Assembly: GCA_902496665.1 (NCBI GenBank)
Contig: CABVBU010000014.1
Location: 1 to 61,896, forward strand
Source of the DNA: an uncultured Clostridium sp.
Lineage (GTDB): Bacteria; Bacillota; Clostridia; Lachnospirales; Lachnospiraceae
Direction of reading: 5' to 3'
DNA length: 61,896 bases
The stretch's first letter is position 1, and the number at the start of each line of letters is the position of its first letter. Of the stretch, positions 8,216-18,200 are shown piece after piece. The notes beneath the pieces were generated by a model, which saw only the letters and a program-made list of their open reading frames with translations, was not told the DNA's origin and ran no database searches. A program made the position numbers and the translations under genes.

Positions 8216-9660
8216 GAAAAGAACTTCTTCGGATATCGCATGTCGATCTTGAACGGGACGGAGAGCTGCTCCTGGATGATCTGGAATTCCAGATGTTTGC
8301 CGGGGAGATCGTTGGCCTGGTGGCGCGGAACCGGAAAGGCCAGAAAGAGATGGTGGATATGATCTGCCGGAACGATCCGATCAGCCTGGGATCCGTGTGG
8401 TATGACGGAAACGTTGTAAATAGCTACGCCTACAGCAGCGGGGCGTCCAATAAGGTGGCGCTCATCGAACAGAAGAGCCATCTCGTGCAGGGCTTAAGCG
8501 TTGTGGACAACCTTTTTATCCTGCGGGAAGGTTTCCGGAAATATTTTATCAATGAGCAGGTGATCTTCAGCCAGGCGGTCCGCTTTTTTGAGGAAAAAGG
8601 GCTGAAAGTGGACCTGGAAAAGAGAGTGGAGAACCTGACAGAGCTTGAGAGATGCTTTGTGGAGCTCGGAAAGGCGCTGCTTTCGGGCTGTCATCTCATT
8701 ATCGTGGACAACCCAGCGAACTATCTGAGCCAGTATGAGCTCTTCGAGTTCCAGCAGATGTTAAAGAAGATCCGGAAAGAGGGGATCTCCGTGCTCTATG
8801 TGGGAAACCACCACCAGGAGCTCTTTAAGATCGCGGACCGGACCGCACTTTTTTCGGACGGCCACATCTACAAGGTCTTTGAGCGGGATGAGATGACGGA
8901 CGAAAAGATGGCACCGTACATCTCAGAATGGAAGATTATGTCCACGGAGAATGATCAGGATGTCGAGGATGACGGGATCCTGCACTTTCACACCGTGGGA
9001 GTCGGAAATTTAAATGGTCTTCGCTTCATCCTGCACCGCGGTGAGTGTATGACGATCCTCGACAAGGAAAATAAGATCGCAGGGGACATGATGGATCTGA
9101 TGACCGGAAAAAAGCGGTGCAGATCAGGATGGATCACGGTGGACCATGTGACCTACACACAGAAAAAAGCGGCGGATTATCTCGATGAGGGGATCGCCGT
9201 GATCCCGGCGGACGGGGTGAACCGGCTGCTGTTTCTGGATGAGAGCTACATGGAGAACCTGACATTTCTCCTGGACCGGAAACTCAGAAAAAGCCTGATC
9301 CCGCGGAAAATCTACAGGAGTATCCATTCAGAATATCTGCCGCTCGTGGGACCGGTGATCGATGCGCCCTGTGTGCGCGACATTCCGCAGGAAGACCAGT
9401 TTGCCCTGCTCTATCATAAGATGAATCTTCTGCGCCCGCGGATCATGGTCTGCATCCAGCCGCTCGCAAAGGGCGACATGTTCTGCCGGATGAGGATCTT
9501 AAATGTGCTGCGCCAGATCCAGAAACAGGGGACGGCGATACTCATGATCACCGCGAGTATCTCCGATACGCTTGATATCTCGGACCGCCTGCTCGTCGTG
9601 GAGCAGGGGAAGGTGGCGGCAGTGTATGAGAAGAGTGAGTTTAAGAGAATTGTGAGGTAG
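8212..9660 (+). CDS. Degenerate RbsA/MglA-like double ATPase (pseudo-ATPase)
   Basis: 482 residues with the two-module plan of sugar ABC ATPases of the RbsA family, but with broken motifs. The first Walker A reads ARNRKGQKEM instead of GENGAGKST, the signature reads LTELERCFVELGKAL, and Walker B reads LIIVDNPANYLS instead of DEPTSSL. The second module has LDKENKIAGDMM where a P-loop should be. The frame is intact and well expressed by its context, so this is a maintained protein and not a pseudogene. GGAGG at 8201-8205 favours ATG 8212, which overlaps the kinase stop by four bases. Inference: a non-hydrolysing adaptor that links a ribose-type permease to the kinase. Confidence 0.82.
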   Translation: MRKELLRISHVDLERDGELLLDDLEFQMFAGEIVGLVARNRKGQKEMVDMICRNDPISLGSVWYDGNVVNSYAYSSGASNKVALIEQKSHLVQGLSVVDNLFILREGFRKYFINEQVIFSQAVRFFEEKGLKVDLEKRVENLTELERCFVELGKALLSGCHLIIVDNPANYLSQYELFEFQQMLKKIRKEGISVLYVGNHHQELFKIADRTALFSDGHIYKVFERDEMTDEKMAPYISEWKIMSTENDQDVEDDGILHFHTVGVGNLNGLRFILHRGECMTILDKENKIAGDMMDLMTGKKRCRSGWITVDHVTYTQKKAADYLDEGIAVIPADGVNRLLFLDESYMENLTFLLDRKLRKSLIPRKIYRSIHSEYLPLVGPVIDAPCVRDIPQEDQFALLYHKMNLLRPRIMVCIQPLAKGDMFCRMRILNVLRQIQKQGTAILMITASISDTLDISDRLLVVEQGKVAAVYEKSEFKRIVR

Positions 9661-9816
9661 GATTGGGGATGATAAAGCAAATTGCTTGATAAGAACGATA
9701 GATGATCTTTTCAATAAGCCGAATATTGATGAAAATTAGTAATTCAATGACAGATAATTTGCCTGAATAAGTTGTTGTAGGTAATCTTTTTTGAAGTGTT
9801 TTCTTAAAATTCGAAA

Positions 9817-9830
9817 AGTAGTATACTACT
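9817..9830. promoter_or_regulatory. 14-bp perfect palindrome over the -10 of the defence operon
   Basis: AGTAGTATACTACT is a perfect palindrome containing a TATACT -10 hexamer (9822-9827). It lies about 90 nt upstream of the first gene of the helicase operon. The -35 is weak, so activation or repression by a dimeric regulator is plausible. The rest of 9661-9917 is AT-rich with no gene visible. Confidence 0.5.
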
Positions 9831-9917
9831 ATATAAAGTGGTTTGTATAGAAAATAAATAAGTATTTTGTATAAATATCACAGGTAGCTTACTAAGTATA
9901 AACAAGGAGAATTGTAT

Positions 9918-11492
9918 ATGGCTTCATTAACACATGTTTGCATGTGGTCGGGCAATGGTTGGAAGCGAATTACGGCAGAACAAGCTGCAAAAATGCATCC
10001 TGGTGGGACTGTATCTGCTCACAGTGGGTTGTTTATGTGTGAACTCTGTGGTCAGTATGTCACGCTGACTGATAGCGGTGTTCAAACACGTCATTTTAGA
10101 CATAGTGCTCATGAAAAAAGCAAAAATTGCCCTGAACGTACATTTGAATCTGGTTATTCAATATCTTATAGTCCACAGGAACACGATTTGCCCATTCGTA
10201 TTACAGATATATTTGCAACATCATTTAGATTTGAACTCGGTTTGCTTCGTGCACCAATTAGTTCACTCAGTAAAGAGTTTTACGTAGAAATCAAGCCTAA
10301 AGGAGTAACCGGTATATCTTATGTGTTTGCAAAGGAACGATTGAATTGTGAAAGTATTACATATGTCCCCATAGGTGAAAGACCATTCGAAAAATATCTC
10401 CTCAATTTAAAAAATGGAAGTAGTAAACTGCTGGAATTTTGGCCTGCAGAGATTAACGGAATTGATCCAGAAGGAACGCTGTTTGAAAAGACTTCTGGTA
10501 AGAAGCTCACATATGATGCTGATGTTGAGATTGAGAAAGAGTATTATTTGTTAAAACGCGGATATTTCTATAGAAAATCTTCCGATAGCGTACAAATTAA
10601 AAAAATTGTTCAAAAACGGTTTAGCGGGGAACCATGGGCACTTTACGTAGTATCTGCCTCCACATTTAGTGAGGAAGCAGCCCGTTTCTTCCTTGATTTT
10701 CACTGCCGTCTGACCGATCATCCCGTTTCTTTACAGCCAGTATGGCCACTATTTACAGAAGGAAATTATATAGTAAACCATAGTCAGGAGAGTATGTATG
10801 TGCTTGTTGAAGGTAACATAGCAACAGTTAAAACATTTCCTTCTGCATTGGTCAAACGGCTAAATTATGATGTCCTCTATCCAAAACTATATGAGGTTCA
10901 CTGCTCTGGTAGACAACAGTTGATATCGGTAGGGCGTACCCAAGCACTGCAATACACTTATTTTTGGAAAGAGCGGCTTATCCAAGATGGATTAGAACCG
11001 GAAATATCCGTAACAGATCTCTCGGGTTCTGAGATTAATCCTGGTGAAACAAATATACTGCCAGATAACAAAACATTAGTTTTCAAGTCAACATTTGATG
11101 GTGAGCTGGTTAAATTTAATAATAACCGTATTGTAGATAGGAGAAAAATGTTTGCGGACAAGCAGATTGAATTAGATGGACTATCTTACGGCGTAAGTGT
11201 TCAAGTTATTATTGGACTTGATATTGTCTGGAGAATCAATTTCAAAAAGCAACAGGATATCATCATAAATGATGAAGCTGAAATACTGAGACAAATTATC
11301 AGTACTTCAGGGGGGGCTATTTCCGCACCCCATTCTTTACGAAATATTTTATGTGGCATGAGTCGTTATCCAAAGATATGTCAGTGGATACAAAAGTGTC
11401 TCAAAGAAGACTCTATCAATGAACAAGCTTATCGGAGATTGCAGGATATCTATCGAGGCGTACGAATAAATAAACAGGGAGACAAAATATGA
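9918..11492 (+). CDS. Unrecognised 524-aa protein with a CoiA-like Cys/His motif
   Basis: First gene of the helicase operon. ATG 9918 is preferred over TTG 9912 because AAGGAGA lies seven bases upstream. The N-terminus carries a likely zinc site: FMCELCGQY (about residues 38-46), then HFRHSAHEKSKNCPE (about 58-72). The C-x2-C...H-x2-H...C spacing resembles the N-terminal motif of CoiA-like proteins. The rest looks beta-rich and I recognise no enzyme domain. No signal peptide or membrane segment. It overlaps the next gene by four bases (ATGA). Low GC suggests transfer. By position it is a subunit of an anti-phage complex, perhaps for DNA or target recognition; this is inference. Confidence 0.75.
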   Translation: MASLTHVCMWSGNGWKRITAEQAAKMHPGGTVSAHSGLFMCELCGQYVTLTDSGVQTRHFRHSAHEKSKNCPERTFESGYSISYSPQEHDLPIRITDIFATSFRFELGLLRAPISSLSKEFYVEIKPKGVTGISYVFAKERLNCESITYVPIGERPFEKYLLNLKNGSSKLLEFWPAEINGIDPEGTLFEKTSGKKLTYDADVEIEKEYYLLKRGYFYRKSSDSVQIKKIVQKRFSGEPWALYVVSASTFSEEAARFFLDFHCRLTDHPVSLQPVWPLFTEGNYIVNHSQESMYVLVEGNIATVKTFPSALVKRLNYDVLYPKLYEVHCSGRQQLISVGRTQALQYTYFWKERLIQDGLEPEISVTDLSGSEINPGETNILPDNKTLVFKSTFDGELVKFNNNRIVDRRKMFADKQIELDGLSYGVSVQVIIGLDIVWRINFKKQQDIIINDEAEILRQIISTSGGAISAPHSLRNILCGMSRYPKICQWIQKCLKEDSINEQAYRRLQDIYRGVRINKQGDKI

Positions 11493-14260
11493 ACTACATC
11501 GAGTTTCTTACTAAAGAAGAAAAAACAACCCTCTGTGAAATTATTACAGGTAAAGAGTTTAAAGAATTTTTCAAGAAAAATGAACAAGCTTTCTCAAAAA
11601 TTCAAAAGGGATTTAGAGCTAAATCATTAACAGAACAACATGCGTTGTCAATTGCTATAAATCATATCGATAACTCCTTCATCGCAAGCTGGGTCAATAT
11701 GCGGGTAGAATGTTGGCTGAAAGAGATTGAAGAAAATGTAGTTAAACTTAAGAAAAAAGGGCTCTCCCATGAGTCTGCCTTAGCAGAAACTATGCTTGAC
11801 TCATTTTTTTCCAATAACATCGAATTGTATTTTAAATTAACAGGGAAGTCTTTGGATACGGAAGTATGCTTTAACCTCTGCAGGAGAATGGAGAATATAA
11901 AACATGAGCGTGTAAAAGATTCTGAAACGGCTGATCGAATTAAGGCTATGGAAGAAGAAAACAGGCGCTTGTTTGATCAAGTTGAAACAGCTCAGCATAG
12001 AATTGATGACATAAAAAATGAGTGCGCAGATAAGGTTCAGAAAATTGAGAAGGAAAAAAAACGTTTAGAATCATTGTTGGATGAGGCACAAGTGAAAATT
12101 TCTGAATTGCAGACAGCACCCAATGCCTTCGAAAACGATGATGCAGATTATCTTACGCAGTTTGATGACACAGATCTCTCTATCTTACCTTCTGTCCACA
12201 CGGACGAAATTGTTTCTTTGTGCGGTGTGGTTTCTTCAGATTATAGTGGACAGAAGCGGCTTATGCGATATGCCGATTTAAACAGTAATGGGTACTATAA
12301 TGTCTTTCATAGAAACGAAGATATTCCATTGAGCTTTACAAATAGAAACATAATTTTTTATAAAGATGGTCCGTCTGAGAATGGCTTTTATGGTGTTTGG
12401 ACTTGGTCAGCAGTTCCGAATGAGAAAGATCCCTCTAAGGATTATATATTGTCGCGATACAACGCAGATATAAAACCTATTGAAATTGTAGTTAATACAT
12501 CGGTATCAGACCTTGATGAGCTAGTTAATCTCTTGAAAAAAGGGGGAATAGATCATCAGCCCTGCAGTCAAAGAACCATGTTTTCTCTTTGTCAATCCAA
12601 AGGGCAGTATATAGGTATTCTTTGTACTGACAAAGAACTCAATATGCTTAACGGAAAAATAACGTTTTCGGAAGATTGTGTTGCAGTGCCGGTATATGAA
12701 TTCACCAATGCGGATATTGTGCATCAGGAAAATGGACCTTCTTTTTATAGAAATGCATTTGCTGGACTTCCAAGTAAAATTTATCGTTTGAAAAATCCCC
12801 TTGATATTGTAAAAGATATTGTTTTATCTTCGGTTTCGTGGACTGCGTATAAAGCAAGGGAGATAACTCGTACCCAGTATACGACGTTTCGAGATTTTAT
12901 CAAGGATATTCCTGCTGAAGATATAACGAGAAAAATTAGAATTAAATGTCATTGTTCTATTCCTGCCGCCAAAGGTCTGCTAAATGAATTTTTGAATACA
13001 GTCTGGAAGTATATTGATGGAGATAGCTTAGAAGATGAAATAGTTTTGTCAGCAATTTCTACCAGCGTTGATCTTCAAGAAAAAACGAAGGAACTTATCC
13101 GTCAGGATTGGGAAAGGGAGAATGAAAGGCTCTTAATTGAAACTCGTCAAAAGATTGATCGACTTCGTGGGGAGTTGAAGTCTACTGCTGAGAATTTAAA
13201 GAAAGCGCAAGAAGCACTCAATCAGACTAAAGCAGAAGATGAGCACCTTTCGAGTGTTATAGCCGAAAAAGAAAAAATGGCTGTAGATGTTGAAAATAAG
13301 GTTGAAGAAAAAATCAAAAAGGCTCGTGAAAACGTGGCGGATTTCATTGCAAATATGGCATTTATTAGTGGACAACAAGTGCAGATGGTCAATGCTGCAA
13401 CTCTTCCGGCTACCAATATTACCTCTGAATATAATACGACCACATATTGTGTGCATCCTGAATTTGAAAAGAGTGATGAACTTGAAGTTCATCACTCTTG
13501 GGGAGATGTCATCAACACAGCGATGTATGAACTTACAGAAGCAGGTGTTGCAAAACAATATAGGGGTGGACTTGCGGCTTTCCTTTGTGCTGCCTATATT
13601 GAGAAACAGCCACTTGTACTTGTTGGTCCTAATGCGATCGACATTGCCCAGGCATTTTGCGCATCTGTAACTGCTCATAAATATGGTATACTCTATTGCG
13701 AAGGTGGAAATATTCACCGAGTGATTGAGAAAATTGGTGCCGATGATGAAAAAATTGTAATAATTAACAATTTTCTGGTGGGTGGAGGGCTGAACAAGCT
13801 TCCAGAAATACTTTCACAAAAAGATATTTTTTATATAGCCACCCATCCATATGCAGAGGATATTCAGGTTGAACCTAAAAGCCTGTATGGTTTCGTACTG
13901 CCATTGTTTACAGAGTTTTTGGTGGATAAAAAAGCTACGGGCAAATACTATGGAGGCTATTTTTCTGATGATTTTAAGAACTATTCGACAGAGGAAGGTG
14001 CACGCAAAGAATTGACGGTTCTTTCGAAATTTGCACTGAGTTCTTTAGTAAGAAGTAAAATCAATAGCATGATGATGACGATGCATGGTATTTACCATAC
14101 AGCCACAGCGGACGATGATTTCTTATTTTATATTTTTCCGATTGCTTACGCTTCCATGGAGATAAATAAACTTGTAGAAGTAATTACAGATCCTCAGCAA
14201 GGTATCACAATTTCTGCTAGTCTGAAGCGTGACCTTCAGCATGTGTTAGGAGAAAATTGA
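11489..14260 (+). CDS. Unrecognised 923-aa coiled-coil protein with a C-terminal P-loop-like fold
   Basis: Second gene of the operon, starting in the ATGA overlap. It has two strong coiled-coil regions: about residues 145-215 (ENRRLFDQVETAQHRIDDIK and following) and about 545-640. The C-terminal 300 residues look like a Rossmann/AAA-type domain: LVLVGPNAIDIAQAFCA (about 705-722) sits where a P-loop would be but lacks GKT, and KIVIINNFL (about 754) resembles a Walker B strand without the acidic pair. It may therefore be an inactive ATPase-like scaffold. Soluble, AT-rich, no paralogue in the window. I cannot assign it to a named defence subunit. Confidence 0.75.
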   Translation: MNYIEFLTKEEKTTLCEIITGKEFKEFFKKNEQAFSKIQKGFRAKSLTEQHALSIAINHIDNSFIASWVNMRVECWLKEIEENVVKLKKKGLSHESALAETMLDSFFSNNIELYFKLTGKSLDTEVCFNLCRRMENIKHERVKDSETADRIKAMEEENRRLFDQVETAQHRIDDIKNECADKVQKIEKEKKRLESLLDEAQVKISELQTAPNAFENDDADYLTQFDDTDLSILPSVHTDEIVSLCGVVSSDYSGQKRLMRYADLNSNGYYNVFHRNEDIPLSFTNRNIIFYKDGPSENGFYGVWTWSAVPNEKDPSKDYILSRYNADIKPIEIVVNTSVSDLDELVNLLKKGGIDHQPCSQRTMFSLCQSKGQYIGILCTDKELNMLNGKITFSEDCVAVPVYEFTNADIVHQENGPSFYRNAFAGLPSKIYRLKNPLDIVKDIVLSSVSWTAYKAREITRTQYTTFRDFIKDIPAEDITRKIRIKCHCSIPAAKGLLNEFLNTVWKYIDGDSLEDEIVLSAISTSVDLQEKTKELIRQDWERENERLLIETRQKIDRLRGELKSTAENLKKAQEALNQTKAEDEHLSSVIAEKEKMAVDVENKVEEKIKKARENVADFIANMAFISGQQVQMVNAATLPATNITSEYNTTTYCVHPEFEKSDELEVHHSWGDVINTAMYELTEAGVAKQYRGGLAAFLCAAYIEKQPLVLVGPNAIDIAQAFCASVTAHKYGILYCEGGNIHRVIEKIGADDEKIVIINNFLVGGGLNKLPEILSQKDIFYIATHPYAEDIQVEPKSLYGFVLPLFTEFLVDKKATGKYYGGYFSDDFKNYSTEEGARKELTVLSKFALSSLVRSKINSMMMTMHGIYHTATADDDFLFYIFPIAYASMEINKLVEVITDPQQGITISASLKRDLQHVLGEN

Positions 14261-15267
14261 TGGATAAGTATAACGGACTCCTCTTGAAAATATCGCAACA
14301 ATATCATATCCTTAAAGGAAAAGAAGAAACAGAGGGAGAATGGAAAACTCGTCTTGTGTATAGTATCTGCGGGATGATGGCGTATGCTTGTCTATGGGAC
14401 AATGTAGAAGAGACCATTTCTATCGTGCATCTGAAAAAAAGAATTCGCATTATATTGGGAAAATATAAATTATTGTATCCAGAACTTTTAGAAAGTTTTT
14501 CGTGTACTTCAGAAGAATTTGAAGAGGAAATTGCAAATCAATTCTTAAGCGCTGGAGTAGTTTATCACCGTCCAAATCGAATAGTGCCTTCGAAAAAAAG
14601 AGAAGAACACTTTGCCGGAATTTTATTTCAGAGAGGTATTGCTTTGGATAATATCTCCTGTGTATCTGGAATTGGACTTTATTCGAAACAGGATGGAGGA
14701 GTAAACCAAAATAAAATAAAGATAATGTTTGATCTCGAACAAGAAAATTTACAAATATATTGGAAAAATGTACTCTCTGCTGCTTCTTGGAAATTGAATC
14801 CATCGTTTGAATTTGGCGCAGAATATCTTCGACTGAAACCGCCTTTTTCGCGTGGATACTGGGTAAATGAACCGGATAAAACTGGTATAATTTCAATTCT
14901 TAGAACTGGAATTGGTGAATCCAAGCTGTATTTTCTCTATCGTTATATGGAGGATAACCTAGAAGTTAGTGCGCTTCCTAAGTGGCAGGTGGAGCACTAT
15001 AACTATAGAACACTTGCATGTGCCTGCTTGTCGAATTATGGAACTTTGCCGACGATAGACTATTTTGAGGATGGATCATTGGTTCATGTCCGTATGAATT
15101 ATTTGCTTCCACCACGCGAACTAGCTTTTTTAAAGTATTATAGTTGGCCTGAGGTATGTACAGTATTTCCATGTGATTTCAGGCGAAAACTCTCTGTAGA
15201 AGTTTTTATAGCCATTAAAAGCATTCTATCTGACGAGGGATATGAATTCAAAGGAGGGAGAAACTGA
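14260..15267 (+). CDS. Unrecognised 335-aa third subunit of the helicase operon
   Basis: ATG 14260 shares one base with the previous TGA (TGATG), with TTAGGAG just upstream. The protein is soluble. Its N-terminal half is helical (LVYSICGMMAYACLWDN) and the C-terminal half is probably beta-rich and aromatic (FSRGYWVNEPDKTG, YYSWPEVCTVFPCDFRRKL). I find no known catalytic motif. It ends in the TGATG overlap with the helicase gene, so all four genes should be made in fixed ratio. Low GC matches the rest of the operon. Function unknown; membership of the same system is supported by the coupling. Confidence 0.72.
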   Translation: MDKYNGLLLKISQQYHILKGKEETEGEWKTRLVYSICGMMAYACLWDNVEETISIVHLKKRIRIILGKYKLLYPELLESFSCTSEEFEEEIANQFLSAGVVYHRPNRIVPSKKREEHFAGILFQRGIALDNISCVSGIGLYSKQDGGVNQNKIKIMFDLEQENLQIYWKNVLSAASWKLNPSFEFGAEYLRLKPPFSRGYWVNEPDKTGIISILRTGIGESKLYFLYRYMEDNLEVSALPKWQVEHYNYRTLACACLSNYGTLPTIDYFEDGSLVHVRMNYLLPPRELAFLKYYSWPEVCTVFPCDFRRKLSVEVFIAIKSILSDEGYEFKGGRN

Positions 15268-18200
15268 TGCCAAATGGAGCTAATTCTGTTCACAAACAGT
15301 TGAGAATGGAACTGGAAAATTATATTAAATCGCAGTACTTTGGAAAGACTCCAATTTTGCTTTCAGCCCTAAACAATCATATTGATGATGAAGGCCTACT
15401 TTACCAAAGACCGTTTATTGAATCGTCTCCGGCATATGTTACAGTGCAAAACGGTATTGAAAAAGCATGTCTTGAGAATTGGATGAAAGAGTATTTCTTG
15501 CGGTTAGCAAAGGCTGGTATAGGAGTATTTCCTTCTCCGTTTGCTCATCAGATATCGGCACTTGAAATTGCGACCAGAGGGGAGGACTTATTTGTTTCGA
15601 CGGGTACTGGTTCCGGTAAAACCGAGTGTTTTATGTGGCCGCTTCTTGCAAAGATGGCAACTGAAGCAAAAAATTCCAAGGAATCATGGGAAAAACGAGG
15701 TGTTCGCACGATTATTATGTACCCGATGAATGCCTTGGTTTCTGACCAAGTTAGTCGATTAAGAAGAATGATTGGAGATCCTGAAAAAAAGTTTATCAAA
15801 ATCTTTCGGGATACTTGTGGTAATGAGGTACGCCGCCCTCAGTTTGGAATGTATACTGGCAGAACCCCATATCCTGGAGTTCAACCTTCTACTAGACAGG
15901 ATAGAAAACTTGAAAAAACTTTAGCAAGAATGTCTTTTCCACAAAATGATTCTGAAAAAGAGTTCTTCAAGCAGCTTCTTAAAGAAGGAAAGATACCTGC
16001 AAAAGCGGATATGAATCAGTTCCTCCAAGGTTTGCATGAGAGTAAACATATTCCAAATGATGATGATGCAGAAATGATTACGCGATTTGAAATGCAGCAA
16101 TTTTGCCCGGATATTCTCATTACAAACTATTCTATGCTGGAGTACATGCTATTACGTCCCAGAGAACAAAAAATCTGGAACGACACACGCGAATGGTTAA
16201 CTTCAAATAGTGAGAATAAGTTATTGTTTGTTATTGATGAAGCACATATGTACCGCGGTTCATCTGGTGGTGAAGTAGCATTACTGATTCGCAGATTGTT
16301 TCATAAGCTAGGCATTGGTCGTAACCGTGTGCAATTTATACTTACTACTGCAAGTATGCCCAACAAAAGCCAGAACGATGTTGATTCTGTAATGAGGTTT
16401 GCAAACGAACTTACTGCTTCTGATACAGCAACTCGATTTTGTTATTTAACGGGTGAAAGAGAAGTAATTGATGGTCAGCTGAAATATGATATTCCCAGCA
16501 AGATTCTCTTAAAATCAGATCCAGGTCAGTTTGAAGATAGAGATGAAGTGAAACTTTCTGCGTTATTGTCATTCTGGGATCAGATAGACGGATTCGCTCC
16601 GAATATTACATCTTTGGAGGCAGTCTACAACTGGATGTATGATAATCTTGTTTATTATCGTCCGTTCCATGAGCTTATTAAATATTGTCGCGGAAATGCA
16701 GTATCTCTTGGAGAACTTTCTTCAAGTATTTTTCCAGACCTCAATTCAGAGGATGCGCTAAAAGCGGTCAGCGTTCTTTTGGCAATTGCACCGCTTGCCA
16801 AAAATGTAAAGGGCTCTGTCCTTTTTCCTGCACGCATGCACATGCTCTTCAAAGGTATTTCCGGGATATATGCATGCACCAATGCTAATTGTAGTTGCTC
16901 TCATTCGGAAGGTGGACTCACTTTAGGAGAAATTTACTTATCAGATGGTAAACTGGTATGCCCACATTGTGGCGGTATGGTATATGAACTTTATAATGAT
17001 CGACGTTGCGGTGCACTATTCTTTAAAGGCTATATTCTTGAAGATGACTTGGGGCTTCGCGGAAATGCATATCTGTGGCATTATCCAGGTCAGTTGATGG
17101 ATCGTAGGATGAAGGAAATACATTTGTTTATTCCAACTGATGATTTTGAGTTGCCAGTAAAACAAGGTAAAAATGCTATACGCCCGTGCTATTTGGATGT
17201 CAAAAGTGGATTTATTAATTTTACGGATGACTCGTCTGCGGGTAAAAAGTGGATTAGAAAATTATACTACTGTAACTACTCTGCAAAAGGCAGACCTCAG
17301 ATTATTACATTCCCAACCTGTCCGCATTGCAGGCATCAACTTTCTGCATCACAGCTTACTTCATTTAATACTCGGGGAAATCAGTCTTTCTTCAATCTAA
17401 TTAAATCGCAGTTTCAATTGCAACCTGCGGTGCCAGGAAAAGATGATGATCTGGACCGTTTTCCTAATGAGGGACGTAAAGTTTTGCTGTTTTCAGATAG
17501 CCGTCAGCGAGCAGCGAAACTGGCTCGTGATATGTCAGAGGCTTCGGACATTTCAGCAGCAAGGCAATTGTTTGCAATCGCCATTAAAATGATGGAAGAG
17601 CAGACGATTGAACAATCAATGAATTCGCTATATGATTATTTTTGCCTTGCCGCTGGTCAGCATCATGTGCAGATTTTTCATGATCCTGAACGGACAAAAT
17701 TTGCTGAAGATTGCGCTGCAGCATTAAAGAATTATAATCGCTGTGTAAAACGAGGAAGAGAGTATGTTCCGAGATTTACGATTACAAATGCTCCCATTCA
17801 GATGCAAGAGTATCTTTTGCGATTATTTGCTGGCGGTTATAACACCTTATATGATTCAGCTACGAGTTGGATTGAACCTACAGACCAGGCACTTATGGAT
17901 GCTTTAGATGCTCTCGAAGAAAACAATGTGATGGTTACGGAGGAGGAGTTTATTGACCTTTTTAATGCCTGGATATTATCAATTTGTGATATATCTACAG
18001 CCATCGGACATACAATTAGCGATACAATTCGGTTGAAAGTTCGTCCCAAGTATGGTGATTATGGACTTGATAAGGATTGGGGATTCTCAAAAACTATTCG
18101 CGAGATCATGGAATGGCATGACGGAAATGAAAGGGAAGTGGCATGGAAACGAGTATTAAAGGAAACTTTTCTTGATTCTGCACAGCCTGATAATGGCAGA

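Noticed and set aside
8212..9660. Pseudogene of an ABC ATPase
   Set aside because: The frame is uninterrupted, translationally coupled and well conserved in length. Motif loss looks selective, not decayed.
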